Below, in pieces: positions 27,301 to 36,182 of a stretch of 64,000 nt of DNA. A program made the position numbers and the translations under genes. How positions within the stretch are numbered: position 1 is the stretch's first letter; each line of letters begins with the position of its first letter. Source of the DNA: Pseudomonas xionganensis (GTDB taxonomy: Bacteria > Pseudomonadota > Gammaproteobacteria > Pseudomonadales > Pseudomonadaceae); contig NZ_WKJZ01000001.1 in NCBI RefSeq assembly GCF_009763245.1, positions 2,372,941 through 2,436,940 of the forward strand. Reading direction: 5' to 3'. Below the pieces are notes generated by a model. That model was not told the origin of the DNA. It made no database searches and saw only the letters and a list, made by a program, of their open reading frames with translations.

Positions 27301-27945
27301 GTGATCAGGGTGCTAGTTGTCGATGACCATGACCTGGTGCGTACCGGGATCACTCGCATGCTGGCCGATATCGATGGCCTGCAGGTGGTGGGTCAGGCAG
27401 AGTCCGGCGAACAGTCCCTGCTCAAGGTGCGTGAACTCAAGCCAGACGTAGTCCTGATGGACATCAAGATGCCTGGCATCGGCGGCCTTGAAGCCACCCG
27501 CAAGCTGACCCGCAGCCATCCCGACCTCAAGGTGGTGGCCGTCACCGTCTGTGAAGAAGATCCGTTTCCTACCCGCCTGCTGCAGGCCGGTGCCGCTGGC
27601 TACCTGACCAAGGGTGCAGCGCTTGAGGAGATGGTTCAGGCCATTCGAATAGTGTTCAACGGCCAGCGCTATATCAGCCCGCAGATTGCGCAGCAGCTGG
27701 CGCTGAAATCCTTCCAGCCGCAAACCAGCAACTCCCCCTTTGATCTGCTCAGCGAGCGGGAGATCCAGATCGCCCTGATGATCGCCGGTTGCCAGAAGGT
27801 GCAGACCATCTCGGACAAGCTGTGCCTGTCGCCGAAAACCGTCAATACCTATCGCTATCGCATCTTCGAGAAGCTTTCGATCACCAGTGACGTGGAGTTG
27901 GCTTTGCTGGCGGTGCGTCACGGCATGATCGATGCCACCAGCTGA
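27301..27945 (+). CDS. gacA: Response regulator GacA
   Basis: A 214-residue NarL/FixJ-type regulator. The receiver domain covers residues 1-120 with acidic pocket D8/D9, phospho-acceptor D54 ([10 protein letters not shown]) and K104-region. The LuxR-type HTH covers about 145-207 ([21 protein letters not shown]). GacS/GacA activates the small RNAs RsmY/Z that titrate RsmA, controlling secondary metabolism and virulence. The start is GTG at 27301 with GGAG upstream; length equals PAO1 GacA. uvrC begins inside its last codons (14-bp overlap). Confidence 0.96.
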   Translation: MIRVLVVDDHDLVRTGITRMLADIDGLQVVGQAESGEQSLLKVRELKPDVVLMDIKMPGIGGLEATRKLTRSHPDLKVVAVTVCEEDPFPTRLLQAGAAGYLTKGAALEEMVQAIRIVFNGQRYISPQIAQQLALKSFQPQTSNSPFDLLSEREIQIALMIAGCQKVQTISDKLCLSPKTVNTYRYRIFEKLSITSDVELALLAVRHGMIDATS

Positions 27946-29770
27946 TACACCTGTCGCGTTCGACGCGGGCGCCTTTCTGGCCACTTGCAGCGGCCGCCCT
28001 GGCGTCTATCGGATGTTCGATGGCGAAGCCAAACTGCTGTATGTGGGCAAGGCCAAGAACCTGAAAAAGCGCCTGGCCAGCTATTTTCGCAAGACCGGCC
28101 TGGCGCCCAAGACCGCCGCCCTGGTGGCCCGCATCGCTCAGGTGGAAACCACCATCACCGCCAACGAGACCGAGGCGCTGCTGCTGGAACAGACGCTGAT
28201 CAAACAGTGGCGGCCGCCTTACAACATTCTGCTGCGCGATGATAAATCCTACCCCTATGTGTTTCTCTCCGACGGTGACTACCCGCGCCTGAGCATCCAC
28301 CGTGGAGCGAAGAAGCAGAAGGGACGCTATTTCGGCCCCTATCCCAGTGCCGGCGCTATCCGCGAGAGCCTCAACCTGCTGCAGAAGACCTTTCAGGTGC
28401 GCCAGTGTGAGGACAGCTTCTTCAAGAATCGCACGCGCCCCTGCCTGCAATACCAGATCAAGCGCTGCAAGGGGCCCTGCGTCGACCTGGTCACGCCAGA
28501 GGAATACGCCGAGGACGTGCGCCACTCGGTGATGTTTCTCGATGGGCGCAGCAATGCCCTGAGCGATGAGCTGTCCAGTGCCATGCAGCAGGCCGCCATG
28601 CAGCTGGATTTCGAGCGGGCTGCCGAGCTACGTGATCAGATTGCGCTGCTGCGCCGGGTGCAGGATCAGCAGAGCATGGAAGGCGGTAATGGCGATGTCG
28701 ACGTGGTAGCGGCCATGGTCAACCCGGGTGGGGCCTGTGTACATCTGATCAGCGTGCGCGGCGGGCGAGTGCTGGGTAGCAAGAACTTCTTTCCTCAGGT
28801 GGCCATCGAGGAAGAGGGCAGTGAGGTGCTCCTGGCCTTCCTTGCCCAGTATTACCTGGGCAGTGCCGAGCGCGACCTGCCGACCGAGCTGATTGTCAAC
28901 GTGCAACATGAGGACTTCGCCACCCTGGTTGCGGCCATTGAAGCGTCGCGTGGTCGGCAGCTCAGCATCAGCCACCGCGTGCGTGGCACACGGGCGCGCT
29001 GGCAGCAGCTGGCGGTGACCAATGCCGAGCAGGCACTCGGTGCGCGACTGGCTGATCGGCAGCATGTCGCCGCACGTTTCGAGGCCCTGGCCGAGGCGCT
29101 GCAACTGAATGAGCTGCCGCAACGCCTGGAATGCTTCGATATCAGCCATTCCAGCGGCGAGGCCACCGTGGCGTCCTGCGTGGTATTTGGCCCGGAAGGG
29201 CCGCTCAAGTCAGATTATCGGCGCTATAACATCGAGGGCGTTACGGCTGGTGATGACTATGCAGCCATGCACCAGGCCCTGACCCGCCGTTTCAGCAAGA
29301 TAAAGGAAGGCGAAGGCAAGCTGCCGGACATCCTGCTGGTCGACGGCGGCAAGGGCCAGCTGGCCATGGCCCGCGAGGTGCTTGAAGAATTGGCTGTGCC
29401 CGAGCTGATCCTGCTCGGCGTTGCCAAGGGCACCACCCGCAAGCCCGGCCTGGAGACGCTGTACTTCAATGACGCGGCCCATGAGTTCACCTTGCCAGGC
29501 ACTTCACCGGCCTTGCATCTGATTCAGCAGATTCGCGACGAATCCCATCGCTTTGCCATCACCGGTCACCGTGCCCGCCGTGGCAAGGCCCGGCGCACAT
29601 CGAGCCTGGAAGAGGTGCCAGGGGTTGGCCACAAGCGCCGCCGCGAGCTGCTCAATCACTTCGGTGGACTGCAGGAGCTGACGCGTGCCAGTAGCGAAGA
29701 AATCGCCAAAGCACCAGGAATCAGTAAAAAGCTGGCCGAGTTGATTTATGCCGCCCTACACAGCGAGTAG
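27932..29770 (+). CDS. uvrC: UvrABC system protein C
   Basis: A 612-residue nucleotide-excision-repair endonuclease. The N-terminal GIY-YIG nuclease (PGVYRMF...[14 protein letters not shown]) makes the 3' cut. A UVR (UvrB-binding) helix pair lies near residues 205-240 ([20 protein letters not shown]). An RNase H-like domain makes the 5' cut, and the C-terminus has a helix-hairpin-helix pair ([28 protein letters not shown]). The 14-bp overlap with gacA is the gacA-uvrC linkage conserved in gamma-proteobacteria. Confidence 0.96.
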   Translation: MPPADTPVAFDAGAFLATCSGRPGVYRMFDGEAKLLYVGKAKNLKKRLASYFRKTGLAPKTAALVARIAQVETTITANETEALLLEQTLIKQWRPPYNILLRDDKSYPYVFLSDGDYPRLSIHRGAKKQKGRYFGPYPSAGAIRESLNLLQKTFQVRQCEDSFFKNRTRPCLQYQIKRCKGPCVDLVTPEEYAEDVRHSVMFLDGRSNALSDELSSAMQQAAMQLDFERAAELRDQIALLRRVQDQQSMEGGNGDVDVVAAMVNPGGACVHLISVRGGRVLGSKNFFPQVAIEEEGSEVLLAFLAQYYLGSAERDLPTELIVNVQHEDFATLVAAIEASRGRQLSISHRVRGTRARWQQLAVTNAEQALGARLADRQHVAARFEALAEALQLNELPQRLECFDISHSSGEATVASCVVFGPEGPLKSDYRRYNIEGVTAGDDYAAMHQALTRRFSKIKEGEGKLPDILLVDGGKGQLAMAREVLEELAVPELILLGVAKGTTRKPGLETLYFNDAAHEFTLPGTSPALHLIQQIRDESHRFAITGHRARRGKARRTSSLEEVPGVGHKRRRELLNHFGGLQELTRASSEEIAKAPGISKKLAELIYAALHSE

Positions 29771-29803
29771 AATGCCGGCTCACCTCGCAGCCCAGTTGTG
29801 TCG

Positions 29804-30364
29804 ATGAATATCCCCAACCTGCTTACCGTTCTTCGCGTTCTGCTGATTCCGATCTTCATTGCGCTGTTCTATCTCCCGTTCAGTTGGAGCTACTGGGCCG
29901 CCAGCGCAGTGTTTGCCATCGCCGCCGCAACCGACTGGCTGGATGGTTACCTCGCTCGCCGGCTTGAACAGAGCACCCCGTTTGGCGCTTTTCTCGATCC
30001 GGTGGCAGACAAGTTGATGGTGGCTGTTGCCCTGGTGCTGCTGGTGGCCGAGCACGGCAACCTTTGGCTGACTCTGCCAGCGGCCATCATCATTGGTCGT
30101 GAGATTGTGATCTCGGCCTTGCGCGAGTGGATGGCCGAACTGGGGGCGAGGGCGCAAGTGGCCGTCTCCAATATGGGCAAGTGGAAAACCGCAGCGCAGA
30201 TGGTGGCCTTGATCATTCTGCTGGCCAACCCGGCCACCTTTACCCCATGGGTCATCCTCGGTTACGTGCTCCTGATCATCTCTGCGGTGCTGACCCTGTG
30301 GTCCATGCTGCAGTACCTGAAGGCCGCCTGGCCGCACCTGAGCACCACGGCAGAAAAAAAATAA
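29804..30364 (+). CDS. pgsA: CDP-diacylglycerol--glycerol-3-phosphate 3-phosphatidyltransferase
   Basis: A 186-residue inner-membrane enzyme that makes phosphatidylglycerol phosphate. The CDP-alcohol phosphotransferase signature D47-G48-x2-A51-R52-x8-G61-x3-D65-x3-D69 is complete. Four to five TM segments follow. ATG 29804 gives [11 protein letters not shown], as in relatives; a GTG two codons upstream is possible. It is 33 bp after uvrC and completes gacA-uvrC-pgsA. Confidence 0.95.
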   Translation: MNIPNLLTVLRVLLIPIFIALFYLPFSWSYWAASAVFAIAAATDWLDGYLARRLEQSTPFGAFLDPVADKLMVAVALVLLVAEHGNLWLTLPAAIIIGREIVISALREWMAELGARAQVAVSNMGKWKTAAQMVALIILLANPATFTPWVILGYVLLIISAVLTLWSMLQYLKAAWPHLSTTAEKK

Positions 30365-30381
30365 GTTTTTGAATCAAGGGC

Positions 30382-30409
30382 TTGACGCGGCGTCTTGAAG
30401 CTATAGAAT
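30382..30409 (+). promoter_or_regulatory. Promoter of the tRNA-Gly/tRNA-Cys genes
   Basis: TTGACG (30382-30387), 16-bp spacer, TAGAAT (30404-30409), with a GC-rich discriminator just before the tRNA, typical of stringently controlled stable-RNA promoters. Confidence 0.75.
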
Positions 30410-30429
30410 GGCGCCCGTCAACACGACAA

Positions 30430-30505
<76 letters not shown>

Positions 30506-30511
30506 GATTTC

Positions 30512-30543
30512 AACGAGCCGTCTAAATCGGCTCGTTTAGTTTT
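30512..30543 (+). terminator. Hairpin between tRNA-Gly and tRNA-Cys
   Basis: AACGAGCCG/CGGCTCGTT stem (9 bp, 7-nt loop) followed by TAGTTTT. It could be a weak terminator or a processing element between the two tRNAs. Confidence 0.6.
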
Positions 30544-30545
30544 AA

Positions 30546-30619
30546 GGCTGAGTAGCAGAGTGGTTATGCACCGGATTGCAAATCCGTGAACGCCGGTTCG
30601 ATTCCGACCTCAGCCTCCA
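30546..30619 (+). tRNA. tRNA-Cys (anticodon GCA)
   Basis: A 74-nt gene with encoded CCA: GGCTGAG acceptor stem with CTCAGCC, anticodon loop TTGCAAA, T-arm GCCGGTTCGATTCCGAC. Its 3' 46 nt (30574-30619) is repeated at 30817-30862 with one mismatch, so it probably served as a phage/ICE integration site. Confidence 0.96.
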
Positions 30620-30625
30620 TACATC

Positions 30626-30664
30626 AAAAAGCCCCAAGTAGTTGATTTACTTGGGGCTTTTTTG
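30626..30664 (+). terminator. Terminator after tRNA-Cys
   Basis: AAAAGCCCCAAGTA...TACTTGGGGCTTTTTT: a 12-bp stem with T6 tract directly after the tRNA. Confidence 0.92.
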
Positions 30665-30816
30665 TTTTGCATGTAGAACCGCATGCGGTAGGATGTCGGC
30701 CTACGAAGCTATTTCCCACCATTTCTGCGAAAAGGTGGGCGAAAGGTGGGCAAATGGGTGGGCTGGTGATTGGATGGCCTGGTTTGGTGGTCGAGTAGAG
30801 TGTCTGTGACTCGTTC

Positions 30817-30862
30817 GATTGCAAATCCGTGAACGCCGGTTCAATTCCGACCTCAGCCTCCA
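30817..30862 (+). repeat. Duplicated 3' half of tRNA-Cys (att-like site)
   Basis: 46 bp identical to tRNA-Cys 30574-30619 except one G-to-A change in the T-loop. It covers the anticodon arm 3' side, variable loop, T-arm, acceptor strand and CCA. No 5' tRNA half precedes it, so it is not a functional tRNA. The arrangement is what a tyrosine-integrase element leaves (attL/attR pair) after loss of its cargo. Confidence 0.85.
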
Positions 30863-30866
30863 ATAT

Positions 30867-30903
30867 AAAAGCCTCGTAGATCAAAGATTTACGAGGCTTT
30901 TTT
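30867..30903 (+). terminator. Terminator after the tRNA-Cys partial copy
   Basis: AAAAGCCTCGTAGATC...GATTTACGAGGCTTTTTT: a stem with T6 tract. It resembles in position, but not in sequence, the terminator after the real tRNA-Cys, as expected if it is the original or an imported tRNA 3' flank. Confidence 0.88.
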
Positions 30904-30921
30904 CATTTGAAATAGCAAGCC

Positions 30922-30950
30922 TTGCGAGCGACACCTGGCCTGTATATAGT
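30922..30950 (+). promoter_or_regulatory. Promoter of tRNA-Leu
   Basis: TTGCGA (30922-30927), 17-bp spacer, TATAGT (30945-30950), about 60 bp before tRNA-Leu. Confidence 0.65.
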
Positions 30951-31012
30951 GCGGCCTTGTTCAAGCTACAGCTAGCAGCATCCCACGCGGATCACCAGCC
31001 GCACCACGCACT

Positions 31013-31099
31013 GCCCCGATGGTGAAATTGGTAAACACAGCAGACTTAAAATCTGCCGACCGCAAGGTCTTGCCGGTTCGATTCCGGCTCGGGGCACCA
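31013..31099 (+). tRNA. tRNA-Leu (anticodon UAA)
   Basis: An 87-nt class II tRNA with encoded CCA: GCCCCGA/TCGGGGC acceptor stem, anticodon stem GCAGA/TCTGC with loop CTTAAAA (TAA), variable arm CCGCAAGGTCTT, and T-arm GCCGGTTCGATTCCGGC. It reads UUA/UUG. Confidence 0.97.
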
Positions 31100-31268
31100 T
31101 CTTTATCTGTGCGGTTTCTTCTTAATAAGTCAATCTCCCTGCCTAGGCGCTTGTTTCGAACGGCTTTCTTATGTCGGAGGCCCAGTAAGTAAGCCTTTGG
31201 CCTTGTACCGTTGCTTGAGCTCCATGGGCTGATAGACTGCGTGAGCAATTGCTAATCTAGGGAGTCAT

Positions 31269-32108
31269 ATGATCAAGAAATGTCTGTTCCCCGCCGCCGG
31301 TTACGGTACCCGCTTTCTGCCCGCCACCAAGGCCATGCCCAAGGAAATGCTGCCGATCGTCAACAAGCCGCTGATTCAGTATGGCGTCGAAGAGGCGCTG
31401 GAGGCCGGCCTGAGCGAGATCGCCATGGTGACCGGGCGTGGCAAGCGCGCGCTGGAGGATCATTTCGATATCAGCTATGAACTGGAGCACCAGATCCAGG
31501 GCAGTGACAAGGAAAAGTATCTACTCGGCATCCGTCGCCTGATTGACGAGTGCAGTTTTTCCTACACCCGCCAGGTGGAGATGAAGGGCCTGGGCCACGC
31601 CATTCTCTGTGGTCGCCCGCTGATTGGTGACGAGCCCTTTGCCGTCGTGTTGGCCGATGACCTGTGCCTGAACCTGGAAGGCGATGGCGTACTGGCGCAG
31701 ATGATCAAGCTGTACAACCAGTTCCGCTGCTCCATCGTGGCGATTCAGGAAGTACCCGCCGAGGAAACCCAGAAATACGGGGTGATCGCCGGTGAGATGA
31801 TCCGCGACGATATCTACCGCGTGCACAGCATGGTGGAGAAACCCAAGCCCGAAGATGCACCGTCCAATCTCGCCATCATCGGTCGCTATATCCTGACTCC
31901 GGATATTTTTGAGCTGATCGAGCAGACCGAGCCGGGCAAGGGCGGTGAAATCCAGATCACCGACGCCCTGATGAAACAGGCTCAGAACGGCTGCGTGATG
32001 GCCTATAAATTCAAGGGCCAGCGCTTCGACTGTGGTGGTGCCGAGGGTTATATCGAGGCCACCAATTTCTGCTACGAGCACCTGTACAAGACCGGCAAGG
32101 CGTTCTAA
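31269..32108 (+). CDS. galU: UTP--glucose-1-phosphate uridylyltransferase
   Basis: A 279-residue nucleotidyltransferase making UDP-glucose for LPS core, exopolysaccharide and trehalose pathways. The nucleotide-binding start FPAAGYGTRFLPATKAMPKEML, the FAVVLADDLC metal site and the GGEIQITDAL block are complete. Length equals the P. aeruginosa enzyme. It stands alone after tRNA-Leu and before a short hairpin. galU, a VOC protein and gor in this order match my memory of PAO1 PA2023-PA2025. Confidence 0.96.
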   Translation: MIKKCLFPAAGYGTRFLPATKAMPKEMLPIVNKPLIQYGVEEALEAGLSEIAMVTGRGKRALEDHFDISYELEHQIQGSDKEKYLLGIRRLIDECSFSYTRQVEMKGLGHAILCGRPLIGDEPFAVVLADDLCLNLEGDGVLAQMIKLYNQFRCSIVAIQEVPAEETQKYGVIAGEMIRDDIYRVHSMVEKPKPEDAPSNLAIIGRYILTPDIFELIEQTEPGKGGEIQITDALMKQAQNGCVMAYKFKGQRFDCGGAEGYIEATNFCYEHLYKTGKAF

Positions 32109-32124
32109 ATCTTGCCAGAGCGGC

Positions 32125-32146
32125 AAAGCCACCTACGGGTGGCTTT
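32125..32146. terminator. Hairpin between convergent galU and VOC gene
   Basis: AAAGCCACC-TACG-GGTGGCTTT: a perfect 9-bp stem with a UNCG-like tetraloop. T-rich tracts are weak, but position between two convergent stops fits a bidirectional terminator. Confidence 0.75.
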
Positions 32147-32152
32147 GTGCTT

Positions 32153-32575
32153 TCAGGGGATTGGCATCTGCTGTGAACCCGGCCCCAAGGGCTGGCCATA
32201 GCTGAACTCCACGTAGTTACCCGCCGGATCACGCAAACCACAGTAATAGCCAACCGGATAGGGCTCATCCCTGGGGGGCCAGATCAGGCAGCCGGCCGCC
32301 TGAGCCTTGGCAGCAATGGCATCCACCGCCGCACGACTGTCCAGAGCAAAACCGAAATGACTGTAGTCGTCCGCAGCCAGGTTGCGCGCCTGACCGCCAG
32401 GCATGAGCACGAAGATAAACTCATGCTCCTTGTCCGGCTCTGCCATCCAGACGATGCGCGAACCCTTGCCGGCGCGCTGATGGATGACACGCATGGCGCA
32501 AAAACTTTCATAAAAGGCTACGCAGGCATCCAGATCAGGAACATGCAGAGCCAGGTGAGTCAGGGCAGGGGGCAT
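32153..32575 (-). CDS. VOC (glyoxalase/dioxygenase fold) family protein
   Basis: A 140-residue vicinal-oxygen-chelate protein with two beta-alpha-beta3 repeats. Likely metal ligands are H7 ([10 protein letters not shown]), a mid-domain His (YSHFGFAL) and the Glu of NYVEFSYG. It resembles lactoylglutathione-lyase-like or ring-cleavage-type proteins; the substrate is not inferable. GGAGAG precedes the ATG. It is divergent from gor. Confidence 0.88.
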   Translation of the reverse strand: MPPALTHLALHVPDLDACVAFYESFCAMRVIHQRAGKGSRIVWMAEPDKEHEFIFVLMPGGQARNLAADDYSHFGFALDSRAAVDAIAAKAQAAGCLIWPPRDEPYPVGYYCGLRDPAGNYVEFSYGQPLGPGSQQMPIP

Positions 32576-32664
32576 GGTCGTTCTCTCCGCTTTCCGGCAA
32601 GCATAGCTGGCTGAGATTAAGCCAGGGCTTTGCGTTATGCTTGGCGGCTGTTTGGGAGGCTGCT

Positions 32665-34023
32665 ATGAGCTATGACTTCGATCTGTTTGTAATAGGCGCA
32701 GGCTCCGGCGGAGTGCGGGCTGCACGCTTCGCCGCAGGCTTTGGCGCGAAAGTGGCCGTGGCCGAGAGTCGATATCTGGGCGGCACCTGCGTCAATGTGG
32801 GCTGCGTACCGAAAAAACTGCTGGTATATGGCGCCCACTTCGCTGAAGACTTCGAACACGCCAAGGGCTTTGGCTGGTCGCTGGGGCAAGCCGGATTTGA
32901 CTGGGCGACTCTGATTGCCAACAAGAACCGCGAGATTGAAAGGCTCAACGGCATCTATCGCAACCTGCTGGTGAGTAGCGGGGTCACCCTGCTGGATGGC
33001 CACGCGCGCCTGCTCGATGGCCACAGCGTCGAGGTCAATGGCCAGCGTTACAGTGCCCGGCATATCCTGATCGCCACCGGTGGCTGGCCGCATGTTCCAG
33101 ACATTCCCGGACGCGAACATGCCATCGACTCCAACCAGGCCTTCTATCTACCCGAGTTGCCCAAGCGCGTGCTGGTGGTGGGTGGTGGTTATATCGCCGT
33201 GGAGTTTGCCTCGATCTTCCATGGCCTGGGTACCCAGACCTCGCTGTTGTATCGCGGTGAACTGTTCCTGCGTGGCTTCGATGGTGCGGTGCGCCGGCAT
33301 CTGCGCGAGGAGCTGGAAAAACGTGGCCTGGACCTGCAATTCAACGCCGATATCGCCCGTATAGACAAACAGGCCGACGGCAGCCTGCTGGCTACCCTCA
33401 AGGATGGCCGCGTACTGCACACCGACTGCGTGTTCTACGCCACCGGCCGGCGCCCCATGCTGGATAACCTGGGCCTGGAGAACACCGGTGTCGACCTGGA
33501 TGCGCGCGGCTATATCCAGGTCGATGAGCTGTTCCAGACCTCTGAGCCCTCTATCCTGGCCATTGGCGATGTGATTGGCCGTGTGCAACTGACCCCGGTA
33601 GCCCTGGCCGAGGGTATGGCCGTGGCCAGGCGTCTGTTCAAGCCGCAAGAGTATCGCCCGGTGGATTACCGAATGATCCCCACCGCCGTGTTCAGCCTGC
33701 CGAATATCGGCACCGTGGGCCTGAGCGAAGAGCAGGCCAGGGAGGAGGGCTATGAGGTCCAGGTGTTCGAGAGCCGTTTCCGCCCGATGAAACTGAGCCT
33801 CACCGAATGCCAGGAGCGCACCCTGATGAAGCTGGTGGTGGATGCTGACAGTGACCGCGTACTGGGCTGTCATATGGTCGGCCCGGAAGCGGGGGAGATC
33901 ATCCAGGGGCTGGCCGTGGCGCTAAAGGCCGGCGCCAGCAAACAAATATTCGACGAAACCATCGGCGTGCATCCCACCGCTGCCGAAGAGTTCGTCACCA
34001 TGCGCACACCTGTGGCGTCCTGA
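32665..34023 (+). CDS. gor: Glutathione-disulfide reductase
   Basis: A 452-residue flavoprotein disulfide reductase (GSSG + NADPH to 2 GSH). FAD site [14 protein letters not shown], redox pair C42-VNVG-C47, NADPH site [13 protein letters not shown], and the C-terminal [11 protein letters not shown] carrying the active-site His/Glu. ATG 32665 follows GGGAGG; eight additional upstream residues are open but not family-like. The next gene starts 7 bp downstream. Confidence 0.96.
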   Translation: MSYDFDLFVIGAGSGGVRAARFAAGFGAKVAVAESRYLGGTCVNVGCVPKKLLVYGAHFAEDFEHAKGFGWSLGQAGFDWATLIANKNREIERLNGIYRNLLVSSGVTLLDGHARLLDGHSVEVNGQRYSARHILIATGGWPHVPDIPGREHAIDSNQAFYLPELPKRVLVVGGGYIAVEFASIFHGLGTQTSLLYRGELFLRGFDGAVRRHLREELEKRGLDLQFNADIARIDKQADGSLLATLKDGRVLHTDCVFYATGRRPMLDNLGLENTGVDLDARGYIQVDELFQTSEPSILAIGDVIGRVQLTPVALAEGMAVARRLFKPQEYRPVDYRMIPTAVFSLPNIGTVGLSEEQAREEGYEVQVFESRFRPMKLSLTECQERTLMKLVVDADSDRVLGCHMVGPEAGEIIQGLAVALKAGASKQIFDETIGVHPTAAEEFVTMRTPVAS

Positions 34024-34030
34024 GGGGTAT

Positions 34031-34654
34031 ATGGCTCAACTGTTCTATTTGGCCGACTTGTTCGGCGTCGCCGTCTTCGCCATTACCGGCGCGCTGATGG
34101 CCGGACGCAAGTCCATGGACTTGTTCGGTGTGCTGGTGATCGCGGTGATCACCGCCCTGGGCGGCGGCACCCTGCGCGACCTGATCCTCGACAACCATCC
34201 GGTCAGCTGGATTCTCAATGACCTGTATATCCTTGTGGCCTCCCTGGCCGCTGTCGGCACGGTGATCTGGGTTCGCTTGACCCGGCCCATCCATGAAAAA
34301 GGCCTGCTGCTGGCCGATGCCTTTGGCCTGGCAGTCTTCACTGTGATCGGTACCGAAGTGGCCATGCAGCATGCCGTGCCTTACAGCACCGCGGTGATCA
34401 TGGGCGTCATGACCGGTGTAGCGGGGGGCGTGATGCGCGATGTGATTTGCAACGAGATCCCCTTGATTTTCCAGAAGGAAATCTACGCCACTGCCTGCAT
34501 TGCCGGTGCCCTGGCATTTATTGGTCTGCGGGAGCTGGGCACACCGCACTGGCTGGACACCGGTCTTGCCATGCTGACGGTATTGCTGATCCGCCTCGCG
34601 GCCATTCGCTGGCATATCTCGTTGCCGCGCTTTCATCTGCTGGATCGAGACTGA
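34031..34654 (+). CDS. Trimeric intracellular cation channel (TRIC/YadS) family protein
   Basis: A 207-residue protein with seven hydrophobic segments in two Gly-rich repeats. The repeats contain ITALGGGTLRDLIL and MTGVAGGVMRDVICNEIP, signatures of the UPF0126/TRIC family, whose bacterial members form trimeric K+ or glycine-associated channels. It begins 7 bp after gor and overlaps the following VOC gene by one base (TGATG), making gor-TRIC-VOC a likely operon. Confidence 0.92.
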   Translation: MAQLFYLADLFGVAVFAITGALMAGRKSMDLFGVLVIAVITALGGGTLRDLILDNHPVSWILNDLYILVASLAAVGTVIWVRLTRPIHEKGLLLADAFGLAVFTVIGTEVAMQHAVPYSTAVIMGVMTGVAGGVMRDVICNEIPLIFQKEIYATACIAGALAFIGLRELGTPHWLDTGLAMLTVLLIRLAAIRWHISLPRFHLLDRD

Positions 34655-35031
34655 TGATCGAGCGTCTGGATCATCTGGTCCTGACCGTGGCCGACATTGC
34701 GCGCACGGTGGCCTTTTATCGGCGCGTGCTGGGCATGCGCCATGAGGTGTTTGGCCAGGGGCGCGATGCGCTGGTGTTCGGCCAGCAGAAATTCAATCTG
34801 CACCAGCTCGGCCGTGAGTTCGAACCCAAGGCACAGGCGCCCACACCAGGCGCCATCGACCTGTGCCTGATTACCCGCTGGAGCATGGCTCAGGTGTCTG
34901 CACATCTGCAGCAACAGGGCGTGGCCATCGAAGAAGGGCCGGTGGCTCGCAGCGGCGCCATGGGTTCGATCGAATCGGTGTATTTCCGTGACCCGGATGG
35001 CAATCTGATCGAGGTTAGTCGTTATTGTTGA
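34654..35031 (+). CDS. VOC family protein (small glyoxalase-like)
   Basis: A 125-residue single VOC domain with likely metal ligands H7 (RLDHLVLTVADI) and E120 (RDPDGNLIEV). It resembles the YaeR/virulence-protein-type VOC group; substrate unknown. ATG 34654 shares a base with the TRIC gene stop, so translation is coupled. The frame is open further upstream only inside the TRIC gene and is not used. Confidence 0.9.
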   Translation: MIERLDHLVLTVADIARTVAFYRRVLGMRHEVFGQGRDALVFGQQKFNLHQLGREFEPKAQAPTPGAIDLCLITRWSMAQVSAHLQQQGVAIEEGPVARSGAMGSIESVYFRDPDGNLIEVSRYC

Positions 35032-35141
35032 GAGAGCGCTCTCGCATACTTAATTTAACATAATATACATTATGCGAAGTATGGTGCCATGAGATTAAAC
35101 TCAACTCCCTGGGTAAATCACGCTTCGCATAATGTCGCTTA
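35032..35141. repeat. Cluster of inverted repeats, lox/Xer-like
   Basis: Directly after the VOC stop there is GAGAGCGCTCTC (35032-35043, perfect palindrome). Next comes an imperfect palindrome with outer arms CATACTT (35045-35051)/AAGTATG (35077-35083) and inner arms CATAAT (35059-35064)/ATTATG (35069-35074). A 12-bp arm CATTATGCGAAG (35068-35079) is repeated inverted as CTTCGCATAATG (35123-35134). The region is AT-rich against GC-rich neighbours. It looks like tyrosine-recombinase core sites; no recombinase gene is present. Confidence 0.6.
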
Positions 35142-35230
35142 TGTTGAATCGGTCTCTGCCCCTTATCAGCTTGGCGTGCCTAAAGCCGCAGTGCTAGCCT
35201 CAGGGCCACTTCACTGTACAAGCCCAAACC

Positions 35231-36103
35231 ATGAGCAAGCATCCACGCAAGAAAAGCAACCGTTCTGCCAGCAAAAATTCCGCCGCGCCTCAAGGCAGCC
35301 GGCACAGCCCCGAATGGCTCGTATTGATTCTGGCGCTGCTTGGCATGCTGCTGACCGCCTACCTGAGTTACAGCGCTTTCAGCCAAAGTGTACCGGCCTT
35401 CTGTGCAGCCGATTCCGGCTGCGAGCTGATCCAGCAAAGCCGCTGGTCGCGGGTCTTCGGGGTGCCGCTGGCGCTCTGGGGTTTTGCCCTGTATGGGCTG
35501 CTGGCGGCCATGGCCTGGCGCCTGCCGGCCAAGGCTTTGCGCTGGCAGCGTCTGGCCCTGGTGGCCGTGCTGGGTCTGGGTATCAGCCTGTACCTGACGC
35601 TGCTGGGCTGGTGGCAGCTCAAGGCCTTCTGCCTGTGGTGCCTGCTGTCGCTGACGCTGCTAGCAGGTATTTGTGTGCGCCTGGGGCTAAGCCGGCCGCA
35701 GAGCCTGGAGCGCGCGCAATGGCAGCGTTGGTCGGGCAGCTGTGCCCTGGCCTTGCTGCTGAGTATCGGTGGGCTGCAGCTGGCCTATAGCGACCTGCTC
35801 GAACCGCGGGAAGACCCGCAACTGCAGGCCCTGGCCGAGCATCTGCAGCGAATCGATGCCCGGTTCTACGGCGCCTTCTGGTGTCCGGCATGCCAGGAAC
35901 AAAAACGCCTGTTCGGCAGTTCGGCCAAGCGTCTGCCCTATGTGGAATGTGCGCCCAATGGCAGCAAGGGTCTGGTGGTACGCGCCTGCCTGGATGCCAA
36001 TGTCAGCGGCTACCCGACCTGGGTGATCCGTGGCCGCCGCTATCAGCAGGTGCTTAGCGTCGAAGAGTTGACCCGTTATTCGCGTTTCAAGGCCGAACAA
36101 TAG
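35231..36103 (+). CDS. VKOR-thioredoxin fusion disulfide oxidase
   Basis: A 290-residue membrane protein. After a Lys/Ser-rich tail, the VKOR domain has about five TM segments, loop cysteines C58 and C64 and the quinone-side CxxC C134-LW-C137. A periplasmic thioredoxin-like domain follows with C218-PA-C221 and GYPTW (cis-Pro type). VKOR homologues oxidise DsbA-like partners using quinone, so this fusion could be a self-contained disulfide generator. A separate DsbB is encoded at 57.2 kb. It is single, between a repeat cluster and an Anr box. Confidence 0.9.
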   Translation: MSKHPRKKSNRSASKNSAAPQGSRHSPEWLVLILALLGMLLTAYLSYSAFSQSVPAFCAADSGCELIQQSRWSRVFGVPLALWGFALYGLLAAMAWRLPAKALRWQRLALVAVLGLGISLYLTLLGWWQLKAFCLWCLLSLTLLAGICVRLGLSRPQSLERAQWQRWSGSCALALLLSIGGLQLAYSDLLEPREDPQLQALAEHLQRIDARFYGAFWCPACQEQKRLFGSSAKRLPYVECAPNGSKGLVVRACLDANVSGYPTWVIRGRRYQQVLSVEELTRYSRFKAEQ

Positions 36104-36115
36104 CGCCACCGCCCG

Positions 36116-36129
36116 TTGATAGGTATCAA
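36116..36129 (+). promoter_or_regulatory. Anr/FNR box upstream of the ftsH-like gene
   Basis: TTGATAGGTATCAA, a perfect TTGAT-N4-ATCAA site. A TTAAAA -10-like hexamer lies at 36151-36156, 31 bp centre to centre, the class II (-41.5) geometry for FNR-type activators. The ribosome site GCGGAG and ATG 36183 follow. Confidence 0.75.
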
Positions 36130-36182
36130 TACACGGTCCGGCCTGGCGGGTTAAAAAGACGCAAAATTGCGCGGAGTTGGCC

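Larger units (their letters stand above)
30620..31012. other. Gene-free spacer between tRNA-Cys and tRNA-Leu with an integration scar
   Basis: A 393-bp stretch without a convincing gene. In order it holds a terminator, a ~150-bp remnant rich in GGTGGGC repeats, a duplicated tRNA-Cys 3' half, a second terminator and the tRNA-Leu promoter. One open frame on the minus strand crosses the tRNA duplication and terminator and is not credible as a gene. Confidence 0.7.

Noticed and set aside
30624..30884. An 86-codon minus-strand frame over the tRNA-Cys partial copy
   Set aside because: It reads through two terminators and tRNA-derived sequence; such frames are commonly mis-called next to tRNA genes.
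34447..35031. A longer VOC protein starting inside the TRIC gene
   Set aside because: The added 69 residues are an out-of-frame translation of the TRIC gene; ATG 34654 gives the normal VOC start.
35089..35790. A 233-codon frame from the repeat region into the VKOR gene
   Set aside because: Most of it overlaps the VKOR gene in another frame, which has clear Cys motifs and TM segments; the N-terminal part is the inverted-repeat region.
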